Position numbers and translations under genes: made by a program
Assembly: GCA_013350335.1 (NCBI GenBank)
Contig: CM023534.1
Span: 8,213,542 to 8,277,541, forward strand
Source of the DNA: Chimonanthus salicifolius
Lineage: Eukaryota; Streptophyta; Magnoliopsida; Laurales; Calycanthaceae
Reading direction: 5' to 3'
Length of the DNA stretch: 64,000 bases
Shown: piece by piece, positions 32,781-45,830 of the stretch
Numbering within the stretch: the first letter of the stretch is position 1
Layout: each line of letters begins with the position of its first letter
Notes under the pieces: model-generated
What the model saw: only the letters and a program-made list of their open reading frames with translations
Databases searched by the model: none
What the model was told of the DNA's origin: nothing

Positions 32781-35700
32781 GAGGTAAAATGTGAAATCCG
32801 AAAAATCCATCTCTACTAAGAGACTATTCTCTCGTTAGAATGACCACCTTTATAAAAAGGTTGAACTTATTACATGGATTCATGTTGAAGCATAAAAGAT
32901 TTTTCGTTAAATTCATCTCTTTAAAATTTAAATACGAGGATTATGATAATAAAGTTTTTTTTTTTTTTTTTTTGCCATCATAAAGTCATAAGTTCAAGTG
33001 CCATTTGTAGAAAAACATTGACCAAATGTAATCATGAATGTGAAAGGGGCAAATAACACTAATGATAATAATGAGAAATTTGGCCAAATGTAATAATGAA
33101 TGTAAAAGGGTAAATAGCACATGAAAATGAGAGAATGATCAATTCAAAAGAAGTTGCAATGATTCTTACTCTTGCAAATCATATTAGTTGATCTAATAAT
33201 GATGTTAAGATGAGCTTGGTAATTGGAGAAGGCCTGCCATTTGGTGTCTGATTTCTCTGATCAATGTGGGATGACCCTAAGTCTGTGATAATGAAGACAA
33301 TGATCACTCAATTGAATTTGACTTTGTCCACCATTCAATTAGAAGATACAATACAACTTTAGTCATTGATTATGACCATTAAACCATTTATCTTGAAGAC
33401 GCATAAACATTATTACTTCTCTATTATAAGTTTTAGAATCTACACTAATCACTCAACTAGTTAAACTAGTTATATATGATTACTCCCCTCCTCTTGCGTC
33501 TATCATTTATGCTTTGGAAACTGATAAAAAGATCTTCTCATTGGAGCAGCCCAATTCATTTCTGATCTTCACGGAAGTGTGGAATGAGAACATGGAAGGA
33601 AGAACTCTTCCATTCTAATTTATAAAATATCGTTGAAACCCTGAAATCCCTGAATCAAGGATTCCAATGAAGAACTTGTTTACAGTCTTTGAAGTAAGTG
33701 GAAGAGCCACGTTAGGAAGAAAGGACTTTCTCCCTACTGGCGAGATGGCCAATATGAATGTCACACGTGTTAACCTGCAAAATAATTAATTGAAAAGTAA
33801 GTTCTTTATAATTCATGGAAGTCTGTCTTGGTTATTTGGCTTGTCTCGGATTTTTACAGCTCACATTTGCACATTTTGTGAGTCCTCTCAGCAAGTTTAA
33901 ATGTCCATCAGGCAAGTTTTTTAAAGACTCAATTATTTTGGATCGTCATCTTAATACAAGAAAATTCTTTTAACATATACGGATTTTAGTGAACTTTCTA
34001 TTTTACCCATATTCATCCATTTGGAAAAATTAAAAAAAATCAAACATTCATAAATCGGTTCACATTCTAGTGAATTGGTGCACCGGACAGGTGCACAGAT
34101 CAGCACTGGAAAACGAGAATTTGAAGAAAGTAATCCTAGTTGGTGCACTAATTTTAAGCATTTCAAATTCTAATGACTTTGAATTATTATTTTAATTTTT
34201 AAACTTTAGCATTATGTATTGAAGTGACTTTGATTTCATGTGAGGGTCTATTAGAAAAGTTTATGCACGATTGAATTCATGAAGTCACTTTTTTTTATCT
34301 TCTCAATTTTATATGACCTTAAATTATTTTTAAATTTTAAAAAAATTAGATTAAATTTGCCTAAATAAATAATTTTCATATGGTTGATGTTGGCATATCT
34401 CTAAATGTATATCCACGGGCCCTATGTACAATACCCATTTCAATTATTTAGTTGAAATATGTAGAAAACGGTAAAGACAGTTGGTGGGTAAATTTTGATC
34501 TTTATTTAGTCATTTAATCATATGAATTTAAATATTAAAAATTTAATTATTATAAATTGTTGATTTTTCCTGACCAATATCACAAAACTATAGTAATTAA
34601 TAAATAATTTTATTAAATTGTATAATTCATAAAGTATTTTATTAATCAACTATATGTGACCACTATATGATATATACACAGTATCTTATGAGAAACCAAC
34701 ATCTCAACATTCGTTATCTACCTGCTCCTTAACAAGGGCCATCAATGCATTGTTCCACATGTCATGACCGGATTACCATGCTGTTTTCAGAAACATCTAA
34801 TTTTTCATTTAAAATGAAGTGCCACGTGGCACATTATCATTCCCCTTATCCTCTGCAGGGACTAGGGAGAGAGGTCTGTCTCCCTACATTTTTTCTAAGA
34901 ATGTGTCATTTTAGAAAGAATGACTGAATGAGTCCTAAAATGGAATGTCTTTCTTATCAATCGGGTTGGGCCGGCGGGTCACATGCAGATCCATTTACAG
35001 ACCCACTGACAGCGATATAAACATGGATCTAATTACAAAGAAAAAATGTTTATCATTGATAATCTTGTTTGGTGAGCAGGGAAATCTGATGAAATTGTGA
35101 TCATTGAAAATCTTATGATTATGTTACGTTCTTAATTATATCTAATTTTTCATTTCAATTGTAATTTTTCCTCATAGGCTACCTAAGAAACTTATATCTC
35201 AACACTCAACAGTTCCCAAGGCTTTGATGTGTGGAACAGTGTTCCATTTCGGTGCTATTAAAATGTTAGAAAATTTTGCCAAAATCTGCTTACTAGAAAA
35301 GTTGTTTTGGTATCACTCTGCTGGGATGTATGCATTCCATTTGTGGTCTGACATAATAGAAAAAAATAAAATGAATTTGATGATCTGCTTTGGAAAGCCT
35401 GGTGGTCCTCAAGATGATCTATAAACCCACCCAGATCTTTTAATCATATAATGGGTCTCAAGTCAAGCAACTATTAGATCTGTCTCGTGATCTAGAGAGA
35501 TTAATTACCAAAAGCAATAGCCCTTCTTTCCGACTTAGTACCAGTGTTCTAAAACCCCGTCCCCTCTGGTGAGGAAGGAACATCAACAGAGAAGAAAGGT
35601 GCCAGTATAGTATACTTCCATAATCTGAAATGCTGCCTCACGTGCTGTACATCACCAAAATACTATGGACAAGCACACCTTCAAACTGGATATCATCCTT

Positions 35701-35819
35701 CTTAAAAAATTATACACACAGAGAGGAGGAGGAGGAGAAATGGTGTTGAATCAAAAGTTACTGCTCTTTGAAAATAAAACTGGTTTACAAGGGGGGGGAA
35801 AAAATATTAAATTCCAAGG

Positions 35820-35975
35820 GATTGGTGTGTTGGCCAGGACAGTGGCTCAGGAAGCGGAAGTCCTGAATTTGAATCTCACCTCAGTTGAAGAAGCCACTCT
35901 CCCCATAGTTTTACCCAGTGTGAAACTAGAAAGACTTGTACACAAGTCGGATGCTCTAAGAGGCCCACCTAAGTG
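35820..35975 (+). mobile_element. tRNA-derived SINE-like element of a second type
   Basis: The stretch GGCTCAGGAAGCGGAAGTCC followed by TGAATTTGAATCTCACC resembles a degraded tRNA-type A box/B box pair (B box GTTCGAATC type). After it comes a non-tRNA body. It is unlike the 5165/28741 family. I see no clear poly-A tail or target duplication. Confidence 0.4.
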
Positions 35976-37759
35976 AAATATGCTAAGACACATAACAAGA
36001 GACGCAAATGTGCTAAACTTTGTACCAGCAAGTAATACTTATTTTTTTCTTCTTTTTTTGAAAAGCAAGCAAGTGATACTTTTTCATTTTCCAAATGCTC
36101 ATGCAATCGAGGTCCTTCCGTTGTTCCATCGTCATTCGACACCCATTTGTATGAAATTGCTGGTAAGGTTCAGATCATCCAGTCATTCAGATGACATGCA
36201 GCTTATTTGCCAAGGGCAGCACCCAACGAATCAAAGGTTTGGAGGTAGTCTCTGAAAGTCTACTCTCTCAATACTCCTTCCACCTGAGTGCATTTGATGA
36301 CGCTGTTTAGAAAATCATGATTTCTTTTGGCAGTTCAACCCATCAATATTCCCACAACCAACAAATATAGTTCTTTACAAAACTCTCAACATACTTACCG
36401 GAGTCCTATTTGCCTTTCCAATATTTCTCTCGGATGTCCTCCACTTCCATCACTGAGCCTACAGGTATCTCCAGTTTCCTTTACGCGCTGTTCGATTCTC
36501 GTACCTGCAACGTCTATAATCTATATATATATATATATACTTGACCAACAAAATCTCAAATTTCACATGCAGTTTTTTAGCCACCGCCTACTGTATATAT
36601 ATCAACTATAATCAATGACCCACTCTTCAAAGTGATCCTGAAATGGCACCATGTTCTGGACCTTCAGCACTACTGGATGAGGACTCAAGTGACGCATATG
36701 ACCTCTCTATATGGTAACAAATCTGAAAAAAAACGCGAGGGAAATCTATTTACCACCAGAAATTCTTTCAACCCCCACCCCACCACACACAACAAATTGG
36801 TCTCAACTAGGAAGAAATAATTGATTCTTGGAGGTAACAAGATGGGAACACTACACTGGTTTGTACTCATAAACTTCAATTATGACGATTGTTCCTCTCA
36901 GAATTGGGTTGAATGACTGACTAAATATATATTGTTCTTAATACAAATCTTGTACTGGGGCCTAAGATAATATATTCAGCTCTAAACATTCACAAAACAA
37001 ATATCCAGCAGACATCTACTTTTAATTTTAATTTTTAATTAGTTTTCAAGAGAGGTCTGAGAGACACTAGTACAGTACGGAAAGCATTCCCACCCTGTCA
37101 TCAGCGAAGAGTTAAATCTTGGTTTCTTTGTCAACCATTTAACAACTTAAAACTGATGAAGAAGGTGGCTGCAATAAAACCATAAACAAACTGCATGAAA
37201 CCAAATTGTGACATTAAAAAGCAAAACCAAGTTCACTAAATAAACTCAGTGTCAGTTCCTTGTCTGCAGATCACCACCTCTGCAATTTTTCTACTGCTAC
37301 AAAGAATCAAACCATGTTCCACTTTTATGAAAATCCTAACATTACAAAAGTCATCCAACTTCCAAAGGTTCTTGTTATCAATGAAAAGCTATGATGCAAA
37401 CCAAGGGTACAAAAATTTCACGTAGGTAATTTAGCAACAACTATTGCACCTCTGGTGCCTCTTTATTTATTATACATGAACCATTTCCAAAAAAAAAATA
37501 GCTACAACCAGAAAAAGGGTCCTCTGAATATGTTGTTTCCACCTCATACCAGAACTTGAACATCTTTTGCAGGTATGATGAACATTTTAAAGAATATACA
37601 ACAAAGCTAACAAATAAAATGACCAAGTCAGACAAATATTATGGCTGATTGCACTAAAGAAATGACTCTCGGATAGATGGGAAAACTGCTGCTGATGATA
37701 GACAAATATTATCTTGCCAATACTACCAAGCAAATTCAGTATTATAGCCTATCTATATG

Positions 37760-38230
37760 GAAATTGTCCAAAAGAAAGCGACATTGCATTTCTACAAGAC
37801 AGTAATGTCATATGGAGTTCACCGTTGGGTAATGAAGAATCTATATTTAGATAAAGTAAATATGCTGGAGAAGCAAATACTAAAATGGATATCTAGAGTA
37901 ACAAGAAAATTAGACACGAGAACATTAAAGAAAACCTAAAAGACCATCAAACTAGAAAAGATCAAGGTATGCTGTCTAAGATGGTGAAGCCTTTAGGCAC
38001 AGACATAAACAGCTTAGTATGACAAGTTGAAGGGTTACAAGTAGAAGGTGCTAGGAGGAGGGAGAGAACAATAGGGACTTGGACTATTAAGTTAATAAAA
38101 GGCATAATGGATTGAGGAGTGACAGTGAATGTACTTTTGAATAGGGTTGAGTGGAAAGCAAACCTTAAAATAGCTAACACAAATAGGTGGGGTAATGGCT
38201 TCAAAGATGATGATAATAATAATAATGATA
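37760..38230 (+). mobile_element. 3' end of a second LINE copy
   Basis: Decayed text resembling a plant LINE reverse transcriptase tail: YGVHRWVMKN near 37820, MLEKQILKWI near 37862, a REGARRRERT-like segment near 38050 and a final NRVEWK block near 38145, ending in a GATGATGATAATAATAAT tail. Stops interrupt it. Its layout and tail type match the copy at 8110-8597, suggesting related 5'-truncated insertions. Confidence 0.65.
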
Positions 38231-38562
38231 TATGAAGATCTCTTAATTGCTTTGAAGTGACATGATTGTCTTATCAAGGGATTAAGATGCTTGATTAATG
38301 ACAAGGGTAGCATAACACAACAACAAAGGAAGGAAATAGAGTGATTCAACAAGAGCATTACCACTTCCATACAATAACAAGGATGCATGTGCCCAATGAA
38401 TCTACTTTGAGAAATTTGAACCTTACACATCCCGTTTCACTTCCTATTATTTCAATTTCTTGTGCATCCTTGTAAATCAGTTGCATAGAAAGACCCATCC
38501 ATTTTTGTAGCATCTGCCCCTGACATAGGAAAAATCTATTCATACCACCATATAACATTGAG

Positions 38563-38645
38563 TCCCTCACAGATTTTGAGACTCAAATAGTCCCTCACAG
38601 ATTTTGAGACTCAAATAGTCCCTCACAGATTTTGAGACTCAAATA
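38563..38645. repeat. 28-bp tandem repeat, three copies
   Basis: The unit TCCCTCACAGATTTTGAGAC plus TCAAATAG starts at 38563, 38591 and 38619. The copies are identical apart from the last two bases of the third, so the expansion is recent. Confidence 0.95.
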
Positions 38646-41548
38646 TCTAAATTACCAACAATAGTTAGAAGTTCACAACTTCTAACTATTTCTAGGGAAT
38701 TCTAGTGGGTTTTGATGAGTGTAAATCTCTTAACTTCTAGGATGATAACAGCAATTCAAATCAATTTCTATTTCCAGCATTTCACGTCCAAAGTTGACTA
38801 TATCATGCCTAGCACTTGGAGTTTCACAAGGACATCAATAATTAGCAGCTCCATGAATATGCTGGAGGATTGATCTTTAATCTTACAGTGGACAAGTAGA
38901 ACTTCATTTTCTTTAATCAGACACAGGAAAAGTGAAAATGAATTTGAAATACTATTTCAATTGAGTATGAAACAGTATTTCAATTGAATGCAATAGTCAA
39001 CTTCTATCATTCTTCTTCTTCCTCTACTTAGTTAAGCTTTATAAGCAAGGGGCGTTCGGAATCACTGAAGACAAAAAAGTAAGGGTATCATTATCCATTT
39101 CATTATTGAATTTGATTATTCTTGAATGTGCATATTTGCATTGAAATCACCTGAAAACAGGGTTTACAGATCTTAAAACCATCATACCCTTCTTTATGAA
39201 ACCAAAACGTAAGTTTCTTTTTATTTATTTTTTATAAATAGCCAAAAAAGTAAGATAAATAAGGCTTGAATTAATTGCAATAAGCAGTTTGAATGAGGGG
39301 ATATACCAATTGTGGTAAATTCCTTGGTATTCTTGGGTCTTTTTTCACTAAAGATAATGAGCAGAAGGATTGCCCCCCCCCCCCCCCCCCCAACACACAG
39401 TATGACTCAAATTTGTGATCTCTTGTGACAGTGAGACTGAAGTAATGGGCCTTCTTGACATTATTTTCACTTAACCTAAAATATATTTAATTTAGGCTAT
39501 TGATAGAGGCACTTCTTATTTTTTATGTTGAAGGCACCCCCTAACTTAAATGGCAAAAATCAAGAGCAATCTTGTCTTTACATTATCAAATTCAATTTTC
39601 TTTTTACCATTTCAAGTAGGAGGTGCCCTAGCAATAAAAAATAGAGGATACCTCTACATTAGCCTTGATATATTCCATTGAAATACTCTTTCATATCCAA
39701 GGATCATACTTTTAGAGATTAGTTGAATCTGAGAACTCATACCTATTGCACATTCCAACAGAAATACCCATAAACATACGCATGCAACAAACACATTGGA
39801 AGATATTGAATAATAAGCCAAATCAAAGGTGATACAAGTTTGCAGTTTTTTTCTAATTCAACACATTATTCATGACAGACCACTAGCATGATCAACATAG
39901 ATAGATGGTAAAAAAGACACCACCTCTGAAGTAATATCCAATTTGTAAATCAGCAAACTGCATAACAGACTGAATAGATCCAAATGGAACAAAAGGTTAA
40001 CATAACTGATCAAGTCCAACCAATCTTGTGGGCCTTTATAGTTCACCTATAAATGTTTAAATTGTTACAAGAAAAAGGCCTTGCATGAATTGGTAATAAC
40101 AGTCACCTTAAAATGATCATGACCACATTCCATGAGAGGCCTCCAAAATAAACAGCCACATATTCTATCCAACCAATCAAATTATTGGCTCTTGAAGTAA
40201 ACAAATCAAATTGAAACATCATGATCATCACCACCCATCATCATCATCTCCATTATGGGGTCACCTTTTTGGGTTCTACTCTTCCACTCTATCTTATCAA
40301 AAACTATATCATCTATTATTCCACAAACCATTTGCTTCTTTATCTCTTCCATCCAAATTTTGTAGCTTTTCAAATTGATATGCGGCAGCTACTTCCTGTC
40401 TTTCAAATGACATGCCTAAACCATCTTAATGGCTTTCCTCATTTCTCATATATTGAAGTTGTTTTCAAAATCACTCTAAGGCAGCCATTTCTAATTTTAT
40501 CTTTTAATGCAATCCATACGATCTTAAAATATTCATCTTTGTTACTATTACCTTGTCTACTTTCCTTTTCTTCGTTTCCCAACACTACCTCCACAGAGCA
40601 TTACTGTCCCTCCAATCAATACTAGACTTGTCTATCACATGGCACCACTCTAACTTCCATACAGGTAGGGCGCCCACTCTCGTTTTCCCTTCTTTTCGAT
40701 ATTTTCAAGGACTATCTAATGTGGTCACTTCCAATTCTATCTTTTACACTAACTCATTGTCAATCATAAAGTACACATCTTTGATATCATTCCCTTGTGT
40801 ACTTGTTGTTTCTTTATTTCTCAACACTCGGCTCCACAAAGTATTACCTGTCTGACAGTGATTTTACACAATCACCCCTTTAATCAACATAGAACTCCAT
40901 TACCATATCAATCCACTAACTTGTCTAATCTTCTCTCATCCTACTGCTTATATCCAAATCAAATCCTCTCTTTAGTACATGAATTACACATAAGAATCTA
41001 ACTTTATCACAAAATCAAGCTGTAATTTGTCTTATGTAAATCAACCATATGTTTCCAAGCCAACCATCTAATATGCATGACGGTAAAATGGCCCCCCTCA
41101 AGGTGTATTGGTCCAACCAGTTGGACTTGATCAAGTCTCAAAACTTAACACAGAAGAATCAACAGTGAATTTATAACCATAAGAACAAAAAAAGCATCAT
41201 GCAGCTAACGAGGTAATGAATGTTTTCGTAAATAATTCCATGAAATTTTCCAAAAGGATACATGAGAAACAAAACTTACAAAAATGCTTCACCCACTAAA
41301 AAAAACCCAATTCTGTAACCAAAAGCAGTGAAGAAAAAGGCACCAAATCAAGAAACTAACAAAAAAAGCGTCAATCAACAAATTACCCCATTTACACAAG
41401 AGAGACGAACTATCGGCGAGACCCCAATCCAATTACCACTGCTCCAATTCGAAGCCCCAAATTCAAGAAAAAATCCCAATTTGCCCGAAAACCCAAAGAA
41501 TCCAAAATGGGAAACTCAGCACTGATTGGCTCCGTGTGAAAGAATCAT
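38646..41548. other. Intergenic region downstream of the proline-rich gene, no gene supported
   Basis: AT-rich DNA with a 19-base C run (39373-39391). The stretch 40200-41000 is pyrimidine-rich on this strand and lacks both AT microsatellites and a domain-bearing ORF. It reads like an old dispersed repeat but I cannot assign it to a family. Confidence 0.4.
39373..39391. repeat. C homopolymer (19 bases)
   Basis: A run of 19 C flanked by ATTG and AACACACAG. The length may be imprecise. Confidence 0.85.
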
Positions 41549-41715
41549 ACCCACAACTCCCTTAATCTCAATTGAAGAGTCGGGGAGGCGCATCTGAATC
41601 GCCTACCCACAACTCCCTTAATCTCAATTGAAGAGTCGGGGAGGAGCATCTGAATCGCCTACCCACAACTCCCTTAATCTCAATTGAAGAGTCAGGGAGG
41701 AGCATCTGAATCGCC
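41549..41715. repeat. 56-bp tandem repeat, three copies, at the 3' end of the proline-rich gene
   Basis: Units start at 41549, 41605 and 41661, each beginning ACCCACAACTCCCTTAATCT. Copies differ at a few positions: copy 1 has GGCGCATC where copies 2 and 3 have GGAGCATC, and copy 3 has GTCAGGG where copies 1 and 2 have GTCGGGG. Copy 3 contains the C-terminal codons and stop of the minus-strand gene. Confidence 0.95.
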
Positions 41716-42087
41716 ATCTTTCAGCTTTGAAATCTGCCATCTCTTGAAACCCAGAAATCCAACTACAGCGACTTGCAAGATTGTGGCAATTCCAATAAAA
41801 AGCAACCCAATCTTCTTCTCGATATTAATTTTTCGATCTGGAAGTTTCTTGGTTGGAGGTGAGGGAAAGGATTGAGGGCTAGGATGGGATGACCTGGACT
41901 TGCTGCCTGGGGCAGGAGGGGGCAGGGGAGGTGGAGGTGGCGGCGGTCGCCGTCGCAAACTTGATGATGAAGAGGGGTACGGGTCAGGTTCTCGTGGCTC
42001 AACACGACCTGGGGTAGGTAGCTGGGCCATGACAATGGCCGTGATCAGATTCATCAAAACCGTCAGAGTTATCAAGCGAACTTCCAT
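41692..42087 (-). CDS. Small secreted/type I membrane proline-rich protein
   Basis: A 131-aa single-exon ORF. Residues 1-21 (MEVRLITLTVLMNLITAIVM then A) are a signal peptide. Residues 22-83 are rich in Pro and Ser, with a block of seven prolines at 48-54 and a further PPP shortly after, and basic residues at 45-47. Residues 93-114 (IGLLFIGIATILQVAVVGFL) form a transmembrane helix, followed by a short tail FKRWQISKLKDGDSDAPP. The layout suggests a cell-wall-facing Pro-rich domain anchored in the plasma membrane. The tail is too short for a kinase, so it is not a PERK-type receptor. I do not recognise a named family; similar small Hyp-rich proteins exist in other plants. The stop codon lies in the third copy of a 56-bp repeat; copies 1 and 2 have CGA at that place, which would add four residues before the next stop. 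Signal peptide, proline run and helix together make a real gene likely. Confidence 0.75.
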   Translation of the reverse strand: MEVRLITLTVLMNLITAIVMAQLPTPGRVEPREPDPYPSSSSSLRRRPPPPPPPLPPPAPGSKSRSSHPSPQSFPSPPTKKLPDRKINIEKKIGLLFIGIATILQVAVVGFLGFKRWQISKLKDGDSDAPP

Positions 42088-42660
42088 GGAGATGAGTTTT
42101 CGGGTTTTAAGGAGAATTAAGGCCGGGGTCAGTGTTTTTGGGGAGGATCCGCATCTGGGTTTGTTCCTTTTGTGGACTTCGGGAAATTGGTCATGAAGGA
42201 TTTTGAGGAAATTTGAAGAGAGACTGAGTAAACAAGACAGGCAATTGGGTTTTAAGGGGAATTCGGGTTAAGATTTTTGGAGTGGAATCCGCATCTGGAA
42301 GTTGGCCTTTTGGGTGGATTCGAAGGTTTTGAGAAATGGGTTTGAAGGGATTCTGAGAAATCTAGAAGCAATTCCTTATAAATGGGATTTTGGGGGGTTT
42401 ATGGTGGATTAGGGGTTGGGGGGGACTATGCATCTGGGGTTTTGCTCCTTTTGACGGATTGAAGATTTTAAGAAATGAGTATGATGGTAGTCTGAGAAAT
42501 CTTGAACAGGACTTTGAGAAATGGCATTTAGGGTTTTACAGAGAGTTACATCTACATTTTGGAACCAATCGGCAACTGGGTTTGGTTCCTTCGATGGTTT
42601 CGAGAAGAGGATTCGAACTTGGAAGGATTCTGAGAAACCTCTCACTCTCTGCCGTTTGAT
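42085..42660. repeat. Decayed ~140-bp tandem repeat, four copies, upstream of the proline-rich gene
   Basis: The phrase GCATCTGGGTTTGTTCCTTT or a variant starts near 42151, 42291, 42430 and 42571, a period of 139-141 bases. Each copy also has a TTTTGAGAAA/TCTGAGAAAT phrase. The copies are clearly diverged. They lie over the probable promoter or 5' leader of the minus-strand gene. Confidence 0.75.
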
Positions 42661-44772
42661 TTTGATCGTTTGTTCTCTTCTGCTTCTCTTTCTTGTTAAT
42701 TTGAAAGATTGTCATCAGCTAGGATTATGAGAAGCGGCTGGCAACGGTTGGATGGATGAACGCAAGATGGGAGACAGGTAGAGACTCGAATGGCTCTACC
42801 GTGGACTCGATGAATTAGTGTCTGTACTCTGTTTTTGACATTTTCCTACTCTTGCATCGTATAGATGGCATCGGTGGAATCTCATCCATACCCATCGATT
42901 TTGGACTCATAAGAAATATATTATATAATACCATATTTATGTAATAATTTATTCTTTAATAGTCAAATATTAACGCCATTTAATTGAACTCAGATTTAAC
43001 AATTTGATGGTTGATATATTTATAAATTTGTTCATTTTATAACATAATTTAAATTTTAAGTGTGTTTGACTCGTTTTAATCTTTTTAAAATTAAAGTAAC
43101 CAATGTGAGTATTTCTCCTAAAAATGAGTATGGTACAAGAGGGTGTTACTTGAACTCACATGGATAAGTAGGTTTGAAAGAGTTTAGTTTGTTTATCGTG
43201 TTTATAAAATTTCATTTTAAATAGATAAGAGAAATCATGTTTTTTAAAACCCTTAAAATTTGATAATTATCTAATGTTAGAAATTCAATGGATGCAATTT
43301 AAGGAGTATTATTAGGTGATTGCCATATTTGATCGAAGTCGATAACTTTATTCATTATCAATTTCCTGATCTGCCTCACGATGTTAATCCTTATGTATAG
43401 GTGTTTCTTTTTACTCTAATTCAAGCAATAAGCATTGAAAGAGTCTCCTTCAACTAGAAGATTATCATTCTTAAACAAAGACTAAAAGTAGATCAGTCTC
43501 TTAATTGTTAGTAACTCTGTTTTTTCAGATTCCATTAGTCTTATGGTCTCAGAAAATGTAAATATCATCCTCCTTCTATCACTATAAACTACCCCTATCT
43601 TAATCAACCTACTTCACCTTTAGCAATGTAATCTACATTGAATTTATAAAATCTTAAATCGGGTCGTGACCAATTTAATTTTATTTTCTCTATCCTTTTA
43701 ATTCCCTTTAAGCATCCATCCTACAAGAGATAAAAGATCATCTAGAGAGCATCCCGCTAATTCCTTCCACAAAGATAGCCACCCTACAAGGGCCACTTGG
43801 ACTTCTTGTAGTGTGGGTGATGGTGGTGATCTAGTGGGATGGGGGCATTGTGGTTTATCTGATTTACCTTATTTTGAATGAAAGGGGCACATGTATGACT
43901 CCATTCCTTTTTTTTTTAGACTCAACCTATGTATTTATCTTTTGTTCTTAATAAAATTATTTACTATTTTTGTTTAAAAAAGAGTCAATCTTCATAGGTG
44001 CTCTTAATTTATAATTAAGACTGACCAAAGTAGTTAAGCATAAAAGTAAAAAATTAAACTATCAACCAATATTCTTTCCAAACTCTATGAACTAAGTTAA
44101 AGATGCCAACTCAGCATGTTTATTCAACTTATTTAAAAATCTTTTATTATCAATTCCATTATTAAAATGTACGAATAAATTGATCTACAAGCAATCCCAT
44201 AAAAAATTGTTGGTTGTACTTACGGTAGAAGGCGGTGTGTATTTTAGTGGTTTTAAATGGCAATGCTTAAAAAATAAAATTGAAACCGGCTTTATTTTTA
44301 GAAAAAATTGACATTAAATTAAGTTAATTTTAATAATTAATATGAAAGTAACAGAATGATACGACTTCAAAAATACTTTTTCCAAGAGAAGAAGATATAT
44401 TTTAATAATAATAAATCTGAATAGGATGACTTGATTTAGAGTAGGGAAGAGTGATTGAAATATTTTTTTCTAAATTTTATTTAAATAAAGATGATTATAT
44501 TTCATTATTTTCACATAAATAGCTTCGACGAAATGAACTAAATACATTTTTAAGAATCAGTTGAACTGCACCTCTTCTTTTTTTTAAAAAAATTGATTGT
44601 ACTGTAAATGAATAAATATAGAAAATTAAACAATTTATGGTGGGAGCAAGTATTCATGTTTGCTCCCACAGTGTACCTTGCTTTATCCAAATACGCGTTT
44701 TATTAACTAGAGACAGCTTTTGAAAGAATGATGTCTAATCTCTGACTATATAAAATAGTACTTATTGTTATT

Positions 44773-44800
<28 letters not shown>
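44773..44800. repeat. (TTA)n microsatellite
   Basis: About nine uninterrupted TTA units. Confidence 0.9.
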
Positions 44801-44804
<4 letters not shown>

Positions 44805-44932
44805 GTTTAGTACAATTTTCTTTCATGTCTCAGGTGGCTTCCACGTCATTTTTCAATTACTGGGCTATTCAAGTACTGGAAGAAAATCTCACTGAGTAGT
44901 GTAGAATTAACTCGTGGAAGGCTTCCTACAGA

Positions 44933-45062
44933 TTAGGGGTGAAACTTGGGTTAGATTTAAATCAGATCCGCATTGTCTGTTTAAAAAATTAATGAATTTA
45001 GATTATGCATTTGTATATCTTGGATTGGTTTGAGTTGAGAAAACTAAAACTCGTATAAGATC
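44933..45062. mobile_element. Partial MITE-like repeat with TTAGGGGTGAAACTTGG end, copy 3
   Basis: It begins TTAGGGGTGAAACTTGGG and continues with text close to 27108 onward (AATTTAGATTATGCATTTGTATATCTTGGATT). It stops after about 130 bases without the right end, so the copy is truncated. Confidence 0.6.
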
Positions 45063-45342
45063 CTTTCTTTTTCTGTCTTTATCCATGAGCTCGCTGGCTT
45101 CCTCAAGCTGATCCAAATTTTGGATTTCTCTGGAGAGTTAATTCATCCTATCATCTGAAAGGATTTGGTTTTGTTTGAGCAAATTTCTGAGATTTCTTTC
45201 TAAATAAGTGGATTTTTTTTTTGAAATTTTGTATTTTTACTTCACATTTGATTTGCCACTAACCCCACAAACATACGTAAACCTCTCAATATACACACAC
45301 TTGTCCAATCGACGGATAGTAATTCTATGAAGAGTGATTTGT

Positions 45343-45502
45343 AGGGGTTAAAAAATCGGCTAGGCTGATATATCGGCGATATGTAAATATTTACCAATAT
45401 ATCGGCGATATATTTCTCTTATCTTTTTTTTTTCTTTTTTTTTGTAAATTTTTAAATTTAAAATTAAAAAAGGAGAAATTCCCTGGCTTATTTAAAACCC
45501 CT
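45343..45502. repeat. CGGCCGATAT-word repeat, copy 3
   Basis: Left end AGGGGTTAAAAAATCGGC and right end TTTAAAACCCCT are an inverted pair. TATATCGGCGATAT occurs twice inside. It is non-coding and about 160 bp. Confidence 0.55.
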
Positions 45503-45711
45503 GTAACTAAACGAAGAAGTTGTATATGTAAATTTTCTCTGGGCTTTATGGAGTTTGGATTTAAAATTTAGCTTTCAGGCCAGCCTCGAGATTTCAACAT
45601 AATCGGCCTGGTAAACCTGGGGCCTGAGTTTGGGAAATTTGGCTGATACTTTAGGGGTCTGGCAGGACCTAAAATGTAAAATCATGTGTGCTTAGACAAG
45701 GCGTACACAAT

Positions 45712-45830
45712 AAGGGATTAAAATTTCAGTATCGGTTGAGAAATTTCTTTTTTATTTTATTTTATTAAAATCATCTATATCAGTCGAAATCAGTGATATA
45801 TATCGAATATCGACCGATATTAAAATCCTT
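45712..45830. repeat. CGGCCGATAT-word repeat, copy 4
   Basis: It starts AAGGGATTAAAATTTCAGTA and ends CGACCGATATTAAAATCCTT, again an inverted pair, with TATATATCGAATATCG inside. About 120 bp. Confidence 0.5.

Larger units (their letters stand above)
31638..37759. other. GRF 3' flank and intergenic region, no gene supported
   Basis: The first few hundred bases probably hold the GRF 3' UTR, including a CTT microsatellite (31847-31887). Beyond it are AT-rich stretches, two patches with GATTCACTGA/GTGCACCGGA words (32560-32780 and 33950-34160), a 10-base palindrome GCCACGTGGC at 34821-34830, a SINE-like copy (35820-35975) and a TA microsatellite (about 36522-36540). No ORF shows a recognisable domain. 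Confidence 0.5.

Noticed and set aside
40200..41000. Plus-strand ORFs of 134 and 100 aa in a pyrimidine-rich stretch
   Set aside because: The translations are rich in Leu, Ser, Phe and His as expected from a C/T-rich strand, with no domain. An old repeat is more likely.
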